From KBS50 sp042666615 (GTDB taxonomy: Bacteria; Actinomycetota; Actinomycetes; Mycobacteriales; Micromonosporaceae), in the NCBI RefSeq assembly GCF_042666615.1, contig NZ_JBHTDD010000002.1, forward strand, positions 124,001-188,000: a DNA stretch of 64,000 nt. Direction: 5' to 3'. Below, piece after piece: positions 1 through 8,692 of the stretch (within the stretch, counting starts at the first letter, position 1; each line of letters opens with the position of its first letter). A program made the position numbers and the translations under genes. Under the pieces are notes generated by a model. The model was given only the letters and a program-made list of their open reading frames with translations. It did no database searches and was not told the origin of the DNA.

Positions 1-257
1 TCGACCAGGCGGACGTGCCGGGTCTGTTCGAGCCCTTCCGCCGTGGCGGCCGGGAGCGGACCGGCGCCCGCGGCTCCGGGCTCGGGCTGTCCATCGTCCG
101 CGCGGTCTGCGCGGCGCACGGCGGGACCGTCCGGGCTACCGCGCAGCCCGGTGGCGGCCTGGAGGTGACGGTGCGGTTGCCCGCGGCTGGCACCACCCCG
201 GTCGCAGCCGGGACGGCCACGGTGGGGCGCCCGACCGTCGCCGCACCGGCGGACTGA
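1..257 (+). CDS. Sensor histidine kinase, C-terminal fragment
   Basis: The window opens inside this gene; the frame is open from base 3 and ends at TGA 255-257. What remains is the end of a GHKL ATP-binding domain: FEPFRRG (the F-box region), then GSGLGLSIVRAVCAAHGG (the G2 box with its following helix), a GGLEVTVRLP strand and a low-complexity tail. In two-component kinases this part binds ATP for autophosphorylation. The N-terminal sensor and phospho-acceptor histidine lie outside, so neither signal nor partner can be named. It converges on the next gene, 48 bases away. Confidence 0.85.
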   Translation, partial: DQADVPGLFEPFRRGGRERTGARGSGLGLSIVRAVCAAHGGTVRATAQPGGGLEVTVRLPAAGTTPVAAGTATVGRPTVAAPAD

Positions 258-305
258 CCGGGCCGCCGGCGCCGATCGGAGTCGGGCTCCCGCTCGGGTA
301 CGCCG

Positions 306-1154
306 TCAGGCCGCCAGTTCGGGTACGCGGGCCTGCCGCCGAACCGCCCGAAGGCGGGAGAGGGTGATGCCGAGTTCCTGCGCCAGGTCGGCTTCCGTGA
401 GGTCGGGTCGGTCCGCCTCGATCTGGGCGGCGAGTGCGGCTGTCTCGGCGACCGGCCGGCGCGGCCGGGAGGGCTTCGCCGGGACCTGCCCGCCGGAACG
501 GGCGCGGGTCGCGGCGGGTTCGGCGCCGGCTGTGGCGGGTTCGGCACGGGCCGTGGCTCGCGTGGCGGTGGGTCTGGCGCCGGTCGCGCCGGCCGTGGTT
601 TGCGGCGTGGCGGGTTTGGCGCCGGTCGCGACGGCAGTGGCTCGCGTCGCGGCGGCCTTGACCCGGGGTCCGGCCCCGTTCGTGGCGGTGGGCGCGGGTG
701 GCCGTTCCGCCTCCGTCACGGGCGACCGCTCCGTCTCCAGCCGGGTGGCGCGTTCCGTCTCCGCGGCGGAGATTCGGCCCCCCAGTTCGACAAGGCAGAT
801 GCTGGCCACCACGATGAGGCCGTCGACCGATAGCGGCAACAGGTATGGGGACGCGCCCGTCTCGCCGTACCGTGCGGCTACCCCGACCATGTGCCAGTAG
901 GAGACCCAGGCGGCGATGCCGGCGATGATCGCGGTGGCCGCGAAGCGGGCGAACGCCAGGACCCGGCGGTGCACCGGCACCCGCGAGATCAGCTCCACGG
1001 TGAGCAGCAGGGCGAGTGGCGGCCACGCGGCGATGGCCTGGCTGATCGGGTTCTCCTGGGCGTGCAGGATGTTGGCGGTCACCGAGGCGGCGACGCCAAG
1101 CGCCAGCGTGGCCCGGACCGCCCAGCGGACGCGGCGAAGCTGAGGGAGGGGCAC
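306..1154 (-). CDS. DUF2637-type membrane protein with Ala/Thr-rich tail
   Basis: A 282-residue protein. The first ~145 residues carry four likely membrane segments (LALGVAASVTANILHA, WPPLALLLTVELI, TAIIAGIAAWVSYWHMV, LLPLSVDGLIVVASICLVEL), a pattern I recognise as the DUF2637 family of actinobacteria, which is often found near conjugation or regulatory genes. Residues ~150-235 are a degenerate Ala/Thr/Arg-rich repeat, probably an unstructured cytoplasmic linker. The last ~45 residues (AQIEADRPDLTEADLAQELGITLSRLRAVRRQ) look like a small helix-turn-helix, so a membrane-tethered DNA-binding role is possible. The function is unknown and no plasmid-transfer genes are visible nearby. Confidence 0.65.
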   Translation of the reverse strand: MPLPQLRRVRWAVRATLALGVAASVTANILHAQENPISQAIAAWPPLALLLTVELISRVPVHRRVLAFARFAATAIIAGIAAWVSYWHMVGVAARYGETGASPYLLPLSVDGLIVVASICLVELGGRISAAETERATRLETERSPVTEAERPPAPTATNGAGPRVKAAATRATAVATGAKPATPQTTAGATGARPTATRATARAEPATAGAEPAATRARSGGQVPAKPSRPRRPVAETAALAAQIEADRPDLTEADLAQELGITLSRLRAVRRQARVPELAA

Positions 1155-1414
1155 CTGCTGCTCCTTCTGTCGTACCGTCCTTCCGGTCCCACACGTCGAC
1201 CCAGCGGCACCGGGACGAGGCGGCGGAAACCCTACCAGTTCGCCGTCGCCAAGTCCGTTGCTCAGCTGGCGGCCTCGTGAGAGGGTGTTGATCGTCAGCC
1301 CGACGAGGAGGGGAGGTGCGGTTGTGAGCTGTCATTTCCTCGCCGCGCCTCGGCCCGTCCGCCGCTGACCCTCGGGTTCGAGGCGCGCTCGTCCATCCAT
1401 CATGGAGGATTCGC

Positions 1415-1828
1415 GTGACATCCCTGATCGAGAACATCCACTTCGACTGCGCGGACACGTACGAGCAGGCCAGGTTCTGGTCCGAGGTGCTCGACCGGCC
1501 GATGCACCCGGAGGACTTTCCCGGCGACCCGGAGGCGATCCTGCCGCCGCCGGACGGGGTCGGTCCGACGGTGTTCTTCAGCCAGGTGCCGGAGGGCAAG
1601 ACGGTGAAGAACCGCCTGCACCTGTGCCTGCGGCCGGCTGACCGGACCCGGGACGAGGAGATCGAGCGGTTGCTCGGCCTCGGTGCCACCGAGGTCGCCG
1701 ACCGGCGCAAGCCGGACGGCGCGGGCTGGATGGTGCTCGCCGATCCCGAGGGCAACGAGTTCTGCGTGCTGCGCAGCGCGGCCGAACGGACCGCCCAGCG
1801 GACGGCGGAGGAGCCGGCGGGCGCCTGA
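1415..1828 (+). CDS. VOC-fold (glyoxalase-like) protein
   Basis: A 137-residue protein starting at GTG 1415 with GGAGG eight bases upstream. It has the two beta-alpha-beta-beta-beta halves of the vicinal-oxygen-chelate fold: IENIHFDCADTYEQARFWSEVL at the start and WMVLADPEGNEFCVL at the end. The closing DPEGNEFCVL motif is typical of actinobacterial glyoxalase/bleomycin-resistance-like proteins, whose substrates are mostly unknown. The tail after residue 122 is low complexity. It stands alone and is followed at once by a strong hairpin. Confidence 0.75.
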   Translation: MTSLIENIHFDCADTYEQARFWSEVLDRPMHPEDFPGDPEAILPPPDGVGPTVFFSQVPEGKTVKNRLHLCLRPADRTRDEEIERLLGLGATEVADRRKPDGAGWMVLADPEGNEFCVLRSAAERTAQRTAEEPAGA

Positions 1829-1840
1829 GTCGGAAATGCG

Positions 1841-1877
1841 GGTGGGGCGCCGGCCAGCCGGCCGACGCCCCACCTTT
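1841..1877. terminator. Bidirectional terminator hairpin
   Basis: Arms GGTGGGGCG (1841-1849) and CGCCCCACC (1866-1874) pair perfectly, with a further CGGC/GCCG pairing possible inside, followed by TTT on the + strand. It lies between two convergent genes that end at 1828 and 1885. Confidence 0.7.
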
Positions 1878-1884
1878 CCGTCGG

Positions 1885-2799
1885 TCAGGAGCGCTTCTCG
1901 ATCTCGCCACGGATCTGCACGAACTCGGTCGCGGCCTGGTCCGCGGTCTTACCGTAGGTGACGACCATGCCGGAGCTGCCGGCGTCCGCCCAGATGCACA
2001 CGCCGAGCTGGATGCCCTCGAGCTTGGAGTCCCCACACTTGGCCACACCGCCGAGCGGGCCCGGATCGACCGACTTCACGTCGGTGATGGCCATGCCCTG
2101 CGTGCCGGCGTCCTCGATGTCGCGTTCCACCTGCTTGTCCGGGTCGGGCACCCGGCCGGACACGGCGGCGATCATGAGCAGGTTCTCTTCCTCAGGGTCA
2201 CCGTAGAAGGCGGCGACGGTGCCGGTGGCCCCGGTAACGTCCTTGTTGATCGAGGCTTCCGTGTCCTGCGCGGCCTTGACCAGGTCCGGGTCGGTGGACT
2301 TCGGGCGGCCCGCCAGGGTGTCCGGAGCCGTGACGGTCGTCTTCGCCGCCTCGACCACGTTCTCCACATCGTCCTTGACGGCGAAGTAGATCGCCGCGCC
2401 GCCGCCTCCGCAGACGACGAGCAGCCCGATCAGCACGAAGAGCACGATCTTGCCGGCCTTCGACTTCTTCTTCGGCTGCTCGGGGGCGCCGGGCCCACCG
2501 CCGGGAGCGCCAGTCCCCCCGGGGCCGGGCGGGCCGTAGGCCGGGCCCGCGTTCCCGTACGACTGAGCCGGGTCTCCGGGCCGCTGGTCGCCGCCGTACG
2601 GCTGGCCGTCAGGTCCGGCGCCGTACGGCTGGTTGCCGCCGCCGTACTGGGGGCCACCCTGCTGTGGTGCGCCGCCGTACGGCTGGTTGCCGCCACCGTA
2701 CTGCGGGCCACCCCCGTACTGGTCGGATGGGTATTGCGGCGGCTGGTACGGCCCGCCCTGGGGCTGACCCGATGAGGGTGGGTAGGGCGGCTGCGTCAT
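1885..2799 (-). CDS. Membrane-anchored protein with Pro/Gly/Tyr-rich N-terminus
   Basis: A 304-residue protein starting at ATG 2799 (MTQPPYPP). Residues 1-108 are a disordered Pro/Gly/Gln/Tyr-rich segment with near-repeats of PQYGGGNQPYG. A basic KKKSKAGK stop-transfer flank and one membrane helix at ~118-141 follow. The outer domain (~142-304) has two cysteines (KCGDSK, GVCIWAD) likely to form a disulfide. This architecture is common in actinobacteria, where the outer domain often senses or binds at the cell surface. I do not recognise a named family for it. It follows the radical SAM gene on the same strand with a 14-base gap and may be cotranscribed. Confidence 0.65.
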   Translation of the reverse strand: MTQPPYPPSSGQPQGGPYQPPQYPSDQYGGGPQYGGGNQPYGGAPQQGGPQYGGGNQPYGAGPDGQPYGGDQRPGDPAQSYGNAGPAYGPPGPGGTGAPGGGPGAPEQPKKKSKAGKIVLFVLIGLLVVCGGGGAAIYFAVKDDVENVVEAAKTTVTAPDTLAGRPKSTDPDLVKAAQDTEASINKDVTGATGTVAAFYGDPEEENLLMIAAVSGRVPDPDKQVERDIEDAGTQGMAITDVKSVDPGPLGGVAKCGDSKLEGIQLGVCIWADAGSSGMVVTYGKTADQAATEFVQIRGEIEKRS

Positions 2800-2813
2800 G
2801 GCACTCTCCACGG

Positions 2814-4298
2814 CTAGGTGTCGACCGGTCGGACAGGCTGGGTGTCGACCGGGCGATAATAGTGAGCCGTGGTGGCAGGTGCAGTCCCGGACCGCGTTGG
2901 CCGTTGCGATGTGGCAAGGGTCTCGGTTCGATGTTCCCCGAATCCGGTCAAAACCGCCTCCAACAGCGGTCGGGCGTGCAGCACCTGACCGGCTCGGATC
3001 GCCGTGTGCCACACCGGTTCGAACTTCTTCCACCCGCCCGCGTACGCCAGATGCCTCAGCCGCCCGCGCGTGGTGTCCTTCGTGGCTGCCCCGCGCCAGA
3101 TCGACGACCATCGGTAGAAGTCGCGGTAGGCGCGGCGGTATCCGTCGGCGAGCTGGCGTTCGGTGAGCCGGCGTGGCCGGTAGACAACCTGCCGGGTGTC
3201 GTACCGGTCCCAGTCCCGGTGCAGCAGCCGATCCTGTCGTGCCATCCGGTCGTACAGCGCGGTCCCCGGGTACGGGGTGAGGATGTGGAACGTCGCGGTC
3301 TCCACACCGTGCCGGACCGCCCAGTCGACGGTCCGGTCGAACACGTCGGGTCCGTCGTCGTCGAGGCCGAAGACAAAGCTGCCGTTCACCATGACGCCGT
3401 TGTCGTGCAGTCGGCGTACCACCGCCGCGTAGTCCCGGCCGATGTTCTGCCGCTTGCGGGTGGCCGCCAGGTTGCCGTCGTTCACCGTCTCGAACCCGAC
3501 GAACAGGCTGCGCAGCCCGGCGGACACCGCCAGTTCCAGCAGACCGGGGGCGAGAACGGTGTCGACCGTGCCGGCGGCCTGCCACAACCGGCCCATGCCG
3601 CGCATGCCGTCGAAGAGCGCGGTGGCGAACCGCCGGTTGCCGAACAGGTGGTCGTCCAGGAAGTAGAGATGGCGTCCGGGGAGCCGGTCGATCTCGGCGA
3701 GTGCGGCGTCCACCGCCTGGGTGTAGAACGACTTCCCGCCGGCGAAGAACGCGTCCTTGTAGCAGAAGTCGCAGTGGTGCGGGCAACCCCGGGACACCAC
3801 GATCGAGTTCGGCACCAGGTACCGGTGCCGGGCGATCAGATCCCGCCGGACCGGCGGTAGCCCGGTGAGGGTGCGGGCGGTCGAGACGTACCGCGCGGCC
3901 GGCGCGCCGCGCCGCAGGTCGGCCAGGAACGCGGGCCAGGTGTCCTCGCCGGGGCCGAGGAAGACGGTGTCGGCGTGCGCGGCGGCCTCGTCGGGCAGCG
4001 CCGTGACGTGCAGCCCGCCGAGCACCACGTACGCTCCGCGCGCCCGGTAGTGGTCGGCGATGGCGTACGACCGGCGGGCCGAGGTGATGTACGCCTGGAT
4101 GACCACCAGGTCGGGGACCGGGTCGTCGTCCAGCCGGAGCCGTTCGACGTGCTCGTCGACCAGACTGACCTCGGCGTCGGCCGGCAGGTAACCGGCCAGC
4201 GTGGCGAGCCCCAGCGGCGGGAACAGCGAGTACTTGATCGGCCGGAAGAACGGGCTGGTGGCCTCGGTGAGGGCCGGCAGGATCAGCTTGACACGCAT
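2814..4298 (-). CDS. B12-binding-domain radical SAM protein
   Basis: A 494-residue protein. Residues ~1-140 form a cobalamin-binding-like Rossmann domain (PPLGLATLAGYLP, VVLGGLHVTALP, VFLGPGEDTWP). The radical SAM core follows with the 4Fe-4S motif C172-PHH-C176-DF-C179. Such proteins cleave S-adenosylmethionine to a 5'-deoxyadenosyl radical; B12-binding members often methylate unactivated carbon or phosphorus, or rearrange lipids such as hopanoids. The substrate cannot be told from sequence. The usual DxHxxG cobalamin motif is not obvious, so the N-terminal domain may not bind B12. There are no biosynthetic neighbours to point to a pathway. Confidence 0.8.
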   Translation of the reverse strand: MRVKLILPALTEATSPFFRPIKYSLFPPLGLATLAGYLPADAEVSLVDEHVERLRLDDDPVPDLVVIQAYITSARRSYAIADHYRARGAYVVLGGLHVTALPDEAAAHADTVFLGPGEDTWPAFLADLRRGAPAARYVSTARTLTGLPPVRRDLIARHRYLVPNSIVVSRGCPHHCDFCYKDAFFAGGKSFYTQAVDAALAEIDRLPGRHLYFLDDHLFGNRRFATALFDGMRGMGRLWQAAGTVDTVLAPGLLELAVSAGLRSLFVGFETVNDGNLAATRKRQNIGRDYAAVVRRLHDNGVMVNGSFVFGLDDDGPDVFDRTVDWAVRHGVETATFHILTPYPGTALYDRMARQDRLLHRDWDRYDTRQVVYRPRRLTERQLADGYRRAYRDFYRWSSIWRGAATKDTTRGRLRHLAYAGGWKKFEPVWHTAIRAGQVLHARPLLEAVLTGFGEHRTETLATSQRPTRSGTAPATTAHYYRPVDTQPVRPVDT

Positions 4299-4495
4299 AC
4301 CGGCGACGCTAGGGCGCGAATGTGCGGATCAGGTGTGGACGCCGGGGAGAACCGGTGCCGGTCAGCGGGGCGGACCGGTGCCCGGTCCGGCCCGAGGACC
4401 GGTGTCGCGAACCTGTCGATCCGGCCGGGTCCCGATCGTGTAGTGGCCGGGCGGGCGGCACCGGGCCGGCCGCCGGGACGGGAGGACGTGCCGCG

Positions 4496-5077
4496 ATGCG
4501 GAAGTTGGCCATCATCGAGTTCCTCACCCTCGACGGGGTGATGCAGGGGCTGGGGTCACCGGACGAGGACCGGGAGGGCGGGTTCGAGCACGGCGGCTGG
4601 GGCGCGCCGTACTTTGATGAGATCCAGGGGAAGGCGGCGGTCGACGGACTGGCGTCGACGTCGGCGTACCTGTTCGGCCGGAAGACGTACGAGAAGATGG
4701 TCGGTTACTGGCCCAGCCAGCCCGACGAGAACCCGATTGCCCGGCATCTCAACGCGACGCCGAAGTACGTCGCCAGCCGGACCCTGTCCGCCGTGGACTG
4801 GTCGAACGCCCAGGTGCTCGACGGCGAGCTGGTCCCGGCCGTCGAGGACCTGAAGTCGCGGGGAGACGGCGAGATCGCCGTGCTGGGCAGCGGTTTGCTG
4901 GCCCAGGACCTCATGGTCAACGACCTCGTGGACGAGTACCAGCTGTTCCTGCACCCGCTGCTGCTGGGCGGTGGCAAGCGGCTGTTCCGGGAACTGCCCG
5001 AGCCGGTCCGGTTGCGGCTTGTCGAGTGCACGCCGACCAGCACCGGTGTGCTGATGCTGACGTACGCCCGGGAGTAG
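4496..5077 (+). CDS. Dihydrofolate reductase / RibD C-terminal-like reductase
   Basis: A 193-residue protein starting at ATG 4496 behind a GGAGG at 4481-4485. The opening RKLAIIEFLTLDGVMQ, the AYLFGRKTYEKMVGYW block and the late FLHPLLLGGGKRLF motif are characteristic of the small stand-alone RibD_C/DHFR-fold proteins of actinobacteria. These bind NAD(P)H, and only some act on pterins or pyrimidines. It is unlikely to be the essential FolA, which has a different set of active-site residues. It ends before a strong convergent terminator. Confidence 0.75.
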   Translation: MRKLAIIEFLTLDGVMQGLGSPDEDREGGFEHGGWGAPYFDEIQGKAAVDGLASTSAYLFGRKTYEKMVGYWPSQPDENPIARHLNATPKYVASRTLSAVDWSNAQVLDGELVPAVEDLKSRGDGEIAVLGSGLLAQDLMVNDLVDEYQLFLHPLLLGGGKRLFRELPEPVRLRLVECTPTSTGVLMLTYARE

Positions 5078-5227
5078 GGCCCGCGGGACGTTCGAGCGCC
5101 CGGCGGCGGCCGACCGGGCGCCTCCGCCGTGGCGCCGTGGTTCCATCGCCCGATGGACGACCCCCGCACCGCTGGTGAAGGGGCAGCGCTGGCAGACGGT
5201 GTCCTACGTCCAGCGCCGGTCGACGGA

Positions 5228-5265
5228 CTGACGGGCTGACCGGTCGAGGCCGGTCAGCCCGTCAG
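5228..5265. terminator. Strong bidirectional hairpin
   Basis: A perfect 16-bp stem, CTGACGGGCTGACCGG (5228-5243) with its complement at 5250-5265, and a 6-base loop. It sits between the convergent genes ending at 5077 (+) and 5284 (-). There is no T-tract, as is common for GC-rich actinobacterial terminators. Confidence 0.75.
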
Positions 5266-5283
5266 AATCGCTCAGGTGAGCAC

Positions 5284-7350
5284 TCAGCCGCGCAGGCTGG
5301 CCACGCCGGGCGGCAGGAACCGCCGGCCGGTCACCCGCTCGGAGGTGCCGGTCCGGTCCAGGTACGGCGTGACGCCGCCCAGGTGGAACGGCCAGCCGGC
5401 GCCGAGGATCATGCACAGGTCGATGTCCTGCGCCTCTGCGACGACGCCGTCTTCCAGCATCAGCCGGACCTCCTGCGCCAGCGCGTCGAGGGCACGCTGA
5501 CGGACCTGCTCGCCGGTCAGCGGCTGGTCACCCACCTCCAGCAGCTTCGCGACCTCGGGGTTCACCTCGTCGTCGACCACGATCGGCTGACCCGACTCGG
5601 CGATCCGGCGCAGGTTCTCGCTGACCCCGAACCGGTCCGGGAACGCGGCGTGCAGCGTCCCGCCGACGTGGTGCGCGACGGCCGGGCCGACCAGCTGGAG
5701 CAGGGCCAGCGGGCGCATCGGCAGACCCAGCGGGTCCAGCGCGCTGTTCGCGACGTCCAGCGGGGTGCCGGCGTCCACGGCCGCGAAGATCTCCCCGAGG
5801 AACCGGGTGAGCAGCCGGTTGACCACGAACGCCGGCGCATCCTTCACCAGCACGGACGACTTCTTGAGCTGCTTGCCGACGGCGAACGCGGTGGCCAGCG
5901 TGGCGTCGTCGGTCCGCTCGCCCCGGACGATCTCCAGCAGCGGCATCATCGCGACCGGGTTGAAGAAGTGGAAACCGACCACCCGTTCGGGGTGGGTCAG
6001 GTCGGCGGCCATCTCGGTCACCGACAGCGACGAGGTGTTGGTGGCGAGCACCGCCTCCGGCTTGACGATCTGCTCCAGCTCCGCCCAGACCTGCTTCTTG
6101 ACCTTGAGGTCCTCGAAGACGGCCTCGATGACGAAGTCGGCGTCGGCGAACACGCCCTTGTCGACCGACCCGGTCACCAGTCCGTACAGCTTGGCGGCCG
6201 TGCCCTTGTCCATCCGGCCCTTGCTTACCGACTTCTCGATCTGCTCGTGCACGTACGCCACGCCCTTGTCCACCCGGGCCTGGTCGAGGTCGGTCATCAC
6301 GACCGGCACCTGGAGCCGGCGGGCGAACAGCAGCGCGAGCTGGCTGGCCATCAGGCCGGCGCCGACGATGCCGACCTTGGTGACGTCGCGGGCCAGTCCC
6401 TTGTCGGGCGCCCCGGCGGGCCGCTTGGCCCGCCGCTGCACCAGGTCGAAGGCGTACAGGCCGCTGCGCAACTCCTCGCTGAACACCAGATCGGCGAGCG
6501 CCTCGTCCTCCGCGGCGGTGCCGGCGGCGAAGTCGGCGTCCTTCGCCGTCTCCAGCAGATCCAGCGCCTTGTACGCGGCCGGCACGGCGCCGTGCAGCCG
6601 CTGGTCGAGGGTGGCCCGGGCGAAGTAGAGCACCCCGGCCCACATGTCCTTGTCGACCTCGGGCCGGGTGACGGTGACCTCGCCACGAACCACCCCGGCG
6701 GCCCATTCGAGGGACCGCTCCAGGAAGTCGGCCGGCTCCAGCAGCACGTCGGCGATGCCCATCTCGGCGGCCTGCTTCGCCTTGAGCATCTTGTTCTGCA
6801 TCAGCGGGTTCTGGATGATCACCTGGGTGGCGGCCGGGATGCCGATCAGGTTCGGCAGCAGTTGGGTGCCGCCCCAGCCGGGGACCAGGCCGAGCGAGAC
6901 CTCGGGCAGGGCGAGCGCCGCCGCGCCGCCGGACAGGGTCCGGTAGTGGCAGTGCAGCGCCAGTTCCAGCCCGCCACCCATGGCCGCGCCGTTGACGAAC
7001 GCGAAGGTGGGCACCGGGCTGTCCTTGAGGCGGGCGAAAACCCGGTGACCGAGCCGGCCGATCTCCAGTGCCTGGTCGCGGTCCGCGAGCTGCGGCAGGC
7101 CCAGGATGTCGGCGCCCACGCAGAAGATGTACGGCTTACCGGTGACTGCGATGAACGCCGGGTCCGCCGCCAGCGCCTCGGTGATCGCCTCGTCGAGGCT
7201 GGTCAGGCCGGCCGGGCCGAAGGTGTTGGGCTTGGTGTGGTCGAAGCCGTTGTCCAGCGTGATGAGGGCGGCCGGTCGGTCCAGGCCGGGCACGGTCACC
7301 TGGCGCAGCAGCGCCTTCGTGACCACCTCGTTCGGTGCCGCGAGGCTCAC
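5284..7350 (-). CDS. fadB: Multifunctional beta-oxidation protein: enoyl-CoA hydratase / 3-hydroxyacyl-CoA dehydrogenase
   Basis: A 688-residue protein from GTG 7350, placed by a GGAGGAG five to ten bases upstream. Residues ~1-280 are a crotonase domain (oxyanion-hole GAAMGGGLELALHC, then LPEVSLGLVPGWGG). From ~330 comes the NAD-binding 3-hydroxyacyl-CoA dehydrogenase domain (VGIVGAGLMASQLA), with catalytic HFFNP followed by the C-terminal helical domain. It hydrates 2-enoyl-CoA and oxidises the L-3-hydroxyacyl-CoA in fatty-acid degradation. The thiolase gene directly upstream completes the cycle. The frame is also open from GTG 7404, which overlaps the thiolase stop, so an 18-residue extension encoded by a repeat element is possible. 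Confidence 0.9.
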   Translation of the reverse strand: MSLAAPNEVVTKALLRQVTVPGLDRPAALITLDNGFDHTKPNTFGPAGLTSLDEAITEALAADPAFIAVTGKPYIFCVGADILGLPQLADRDQALEIGRLGHRVFARLKDSPVPTFAFVNGAAMGGGLELALHCHYRTLSGGAAALALPEVSLGLVPGWGGTQLLPNLIGIPAATQVIIQNPLMQNKMLKAKQAAEMGIADVLLEPADFLERSLEWAAGVVRGEVTVTRPEVDKDMWAGVLYFARATLDQRLHGAVPAAYKALDLLETAKDADFAAGTAAEDEALADLVFSEELRSGLYAFDLVQRRAKRPAGAPDKGLARDVTKVGIVGAGLMASQLALLFARRLQVPVVMTDLDQARVDKGVAYVHEQIEKSVSKGRMDKGTAAKLYGLVTGSVDKGVFADADFVIEAVFEDLKVKKQVWAELEQIVKPEAVLATNTSSLSVTEMAADLTHPERVVGFHFFNPVAMMPLLEIVRGERTDDATLATAFAVGKQLKKSSVLVKDAPAFVVNRLLTRFLGEIFAAVDAGTPLDVANSALDPLGLPMRPLALLQLVGPAVAHHVGGTLHAAFPDRFGVSENLRRIAESGQPIVVDDEVNPEVAKLLEVGDQPLTGEQVRQRALDALAQEVRLMLEDGVVAEAQDIDLCMILGAGWPFHLGGVTPYLDRTGTSERVTGRRFLPPGVASLRG

Positions 7351-7404
7351 CGTGTCTCCTCCGTTCGCGACTGCGGGGCTCGCAAGATCACTCCTCGCGC
7401 TCAC
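7351..7404 (-). repeat. Junction repeat copy between thiolase and fadB
   Basis: Read on the - strand, this 54-base segment has GTGAGCGCGAGGAGTGA (17 bases), then TC, then a 24-base block beginning TTGCGAGCCCCGC, then 11 bases holding the fadB Shine-Dalgarno. The 17- and 24-base blocks are identical to both tandem copies at 27432-27549; only the middle linker (TC instead of GCCGGGT) and the last 11 bases differ. The first GTG overlaps the thiolase TGA. The linker change keeps the frame open into fadB. Confidence 0.8.
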
Positions 7405-8600
7405 TTGTCTCGACCCTCCGTCCAGTGCGGGTTCTCCCAGATGACCGTGCCGCCCATGCCGATGCCGATGCACATGGCGGTGACGCCGTACCGGACCTCG
7501 GGGTGCTCGGCGAACTGCCGGGCGAGCTGGGTCATCAGCCGGACGCCGGAGGAGGCGAGCGGGTGCCCGACGGCGATGGCGCCGCCCCACGGGTTGACCC
7601 GCGGGTCGTCGTCGGCGATGCCGAAGTGGTCGAGGAAGGCGAGGACCTGGACGGCGAACGCCTCGTTCAGCTCGAACAGCCCGATGTCCTCGATCGACAG
7701 GCCGGCGATCCGCAGCGCCTTCTCCGTCGACGGGATCGGACCGACGCCCATCACCTCGGGCTCGACACCGACGAAGCCGTACGACACCAGCCGCATGGCG
7801 ACCGGCAGTCCCAGCTCGCGGGCGGTGTCCTCGGCGGCCAGCAGGCCGGCGGTGGCGCCGTCGTTGAGGCCGGCCGCGTTGCCCGCGGTGACCTTGCCGT
7901 GCGGCCGGAACGGGGTCTTGAGGGTGCCCAGCTTCTCCATCGAGGTGTCCCGCGGGGCCTCGTCGGTGGTGGCCAGGCCCCAACCGGTCTCCGGGTCGCG
8001 CACGGCGACCGGCACCAGGTCGGGCTGGAGCTTGCCGTTGGCGTACGCCTTCGCGGTCTTCTGCTGGGAGGCCAGCGCGAACGCGTCGGCGCGCTGCTTG
8101 GTGACGTGCGGCACCCGGTCGTGCAGGTTCTCCGCGGTCGCCCCCATCACCAGCGCGGAGGGGTCCACCAGCTTTTCGGCGAGGATCCGCGGGTTGGGGT
8201 CGACACCCTCGCCCATCGGGTGCCGGCCCATGTGCTCGACGCCACCGGCGATGGCCACGTCGTAGGCGCCCATGGCGATCCCGCCGGCCACCGTCGTGAC
8301 GGCGGTCATCGCGCCGGCACACATCCGGTCGATGGCGTATCCCGGCACGGTCTTGGGCAGACCGGACAGCAGGGCGGCGGTGCGGCCGATGGTCAGGCCC
8401 TGGTCACCGATCTGGGTGGTGGCGGCGATGGCGACCTCTTCCACCCGCTCCGGCGGCAACTGCGGGTTGCGCCGCAGCAGTTCCCGGATGCACCGGACGA
8501 CCAGGTCGTCGGCGCGGGTGTTGGCGTACATGCCGCCCGCCTTGCCGAACGGGGTGCGGACACCGTCGACGAAGACGACATCCCTGACTTCACGGGGCAC
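7401..8600 (-). CDS. fadA: Acetyl-CoA acyltransferase (thiolase)
   Basis: A 399-residue thiolase starting at GTG 8600 with AAGGAGG upstream. It has the nucleophilic cysteine in RMCAGAMTAV (~residue 92), the NEAFAVQ motif, the catalytic histidine in GGAIAVGHPLASSG and the second cysteine in MCIGIGMGG. It performs the thiolytic cleavage of 3-ketoacyl-CoA to acetyl-CoA and a shortened acyl-CoA. It is the first gene of a two-gene unit with fadB, joined by a repeat element. A perfect 16-bp palindrome lies about 75 bases upstream and may be an operator. Confidence 0.92.
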   Translation of the reverse strand: MPREVRDVVFVDGVRTPFGKAGGMYANTRADDLVVRCIRELLRRNPQLPPERVEEVAIAATTQIGDQGLTIGRTAALLSGLPKTVPGYAIDRMCAGAMTAVTTVAGGIAMGAYDVAIAGGVEHMGRHPMGEGVDPNPRILAEKLVDPSALVMGATAENLHDRVPHVTKQRADAFALASQQKTAKAYANGKLQPDLVPVAVRDPETGWGLATTDEAPRDTSMEKLGTLKTPFRPHGKVTAGNAAGLNDGATAGLLAAEDTARELGLPVAMRLVSYGFVGVEPEVMGVGPIPSTEKALRIAGLSIEDIGLFELNEAFAVQVLAFLDHFGIADDDPRVNPWGGAIAVGHPLASSGVRLMTQLARQFAEHPEVRYGVTAMCIGIGMGGTVIWENPHWTEGRDK

Positions 8601-8676
8601 TGTTGAGCCTCCTTGCCGGGCGTGAGCTGTCCCCCGAATGCTACTCGCCGGTAACTATCTGGGGTGCCGGCTGCCG

Positions 8677-8692
8677 TGTGGTCCGGACCACA
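8677..8692. promoter_or_regulatory. 16-bp palindrome, candidate operator in divergent promoter region
   Basis: TGTGGTCCGGACCACA is a perfect palindrome; the half-site GTGGTCCGG recurs as a direct repeat at about 8699. It lies between the divergent thiolase and epimerase genes. TGGTC...GACCA half-sites are typical of GntR/FadR-type acyl-CoA regulators, which would suit the beta-oxidation genes. The regulator itself is not in the window. Confidence 0.5.

Noticed and set aside
4371..4389. Palindrome CGGACCGG/CCGGTCCG upstream of the DHFR-like gene
   Set aside because: Short GC-only palindromes are expected often at this base composition, and no half-site repeats nearby support it.
5175..5231. 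Short + frame VKGQRWQTVSYVQRRSTD between the DHFR-like gene and the terminator
   Set aside because: No Shine-Dalgarno, no recognisable family, and its stop falls inside the terminator stem. It is probably chance.
5383..8265. Long + strand open frame opposite fadB and thiolase
   Set aside because: It is antisense to two clear enzymes and composed of Arg/Gly/His/Val-rich sequence, the usual mirror of high-GC coding DNA.
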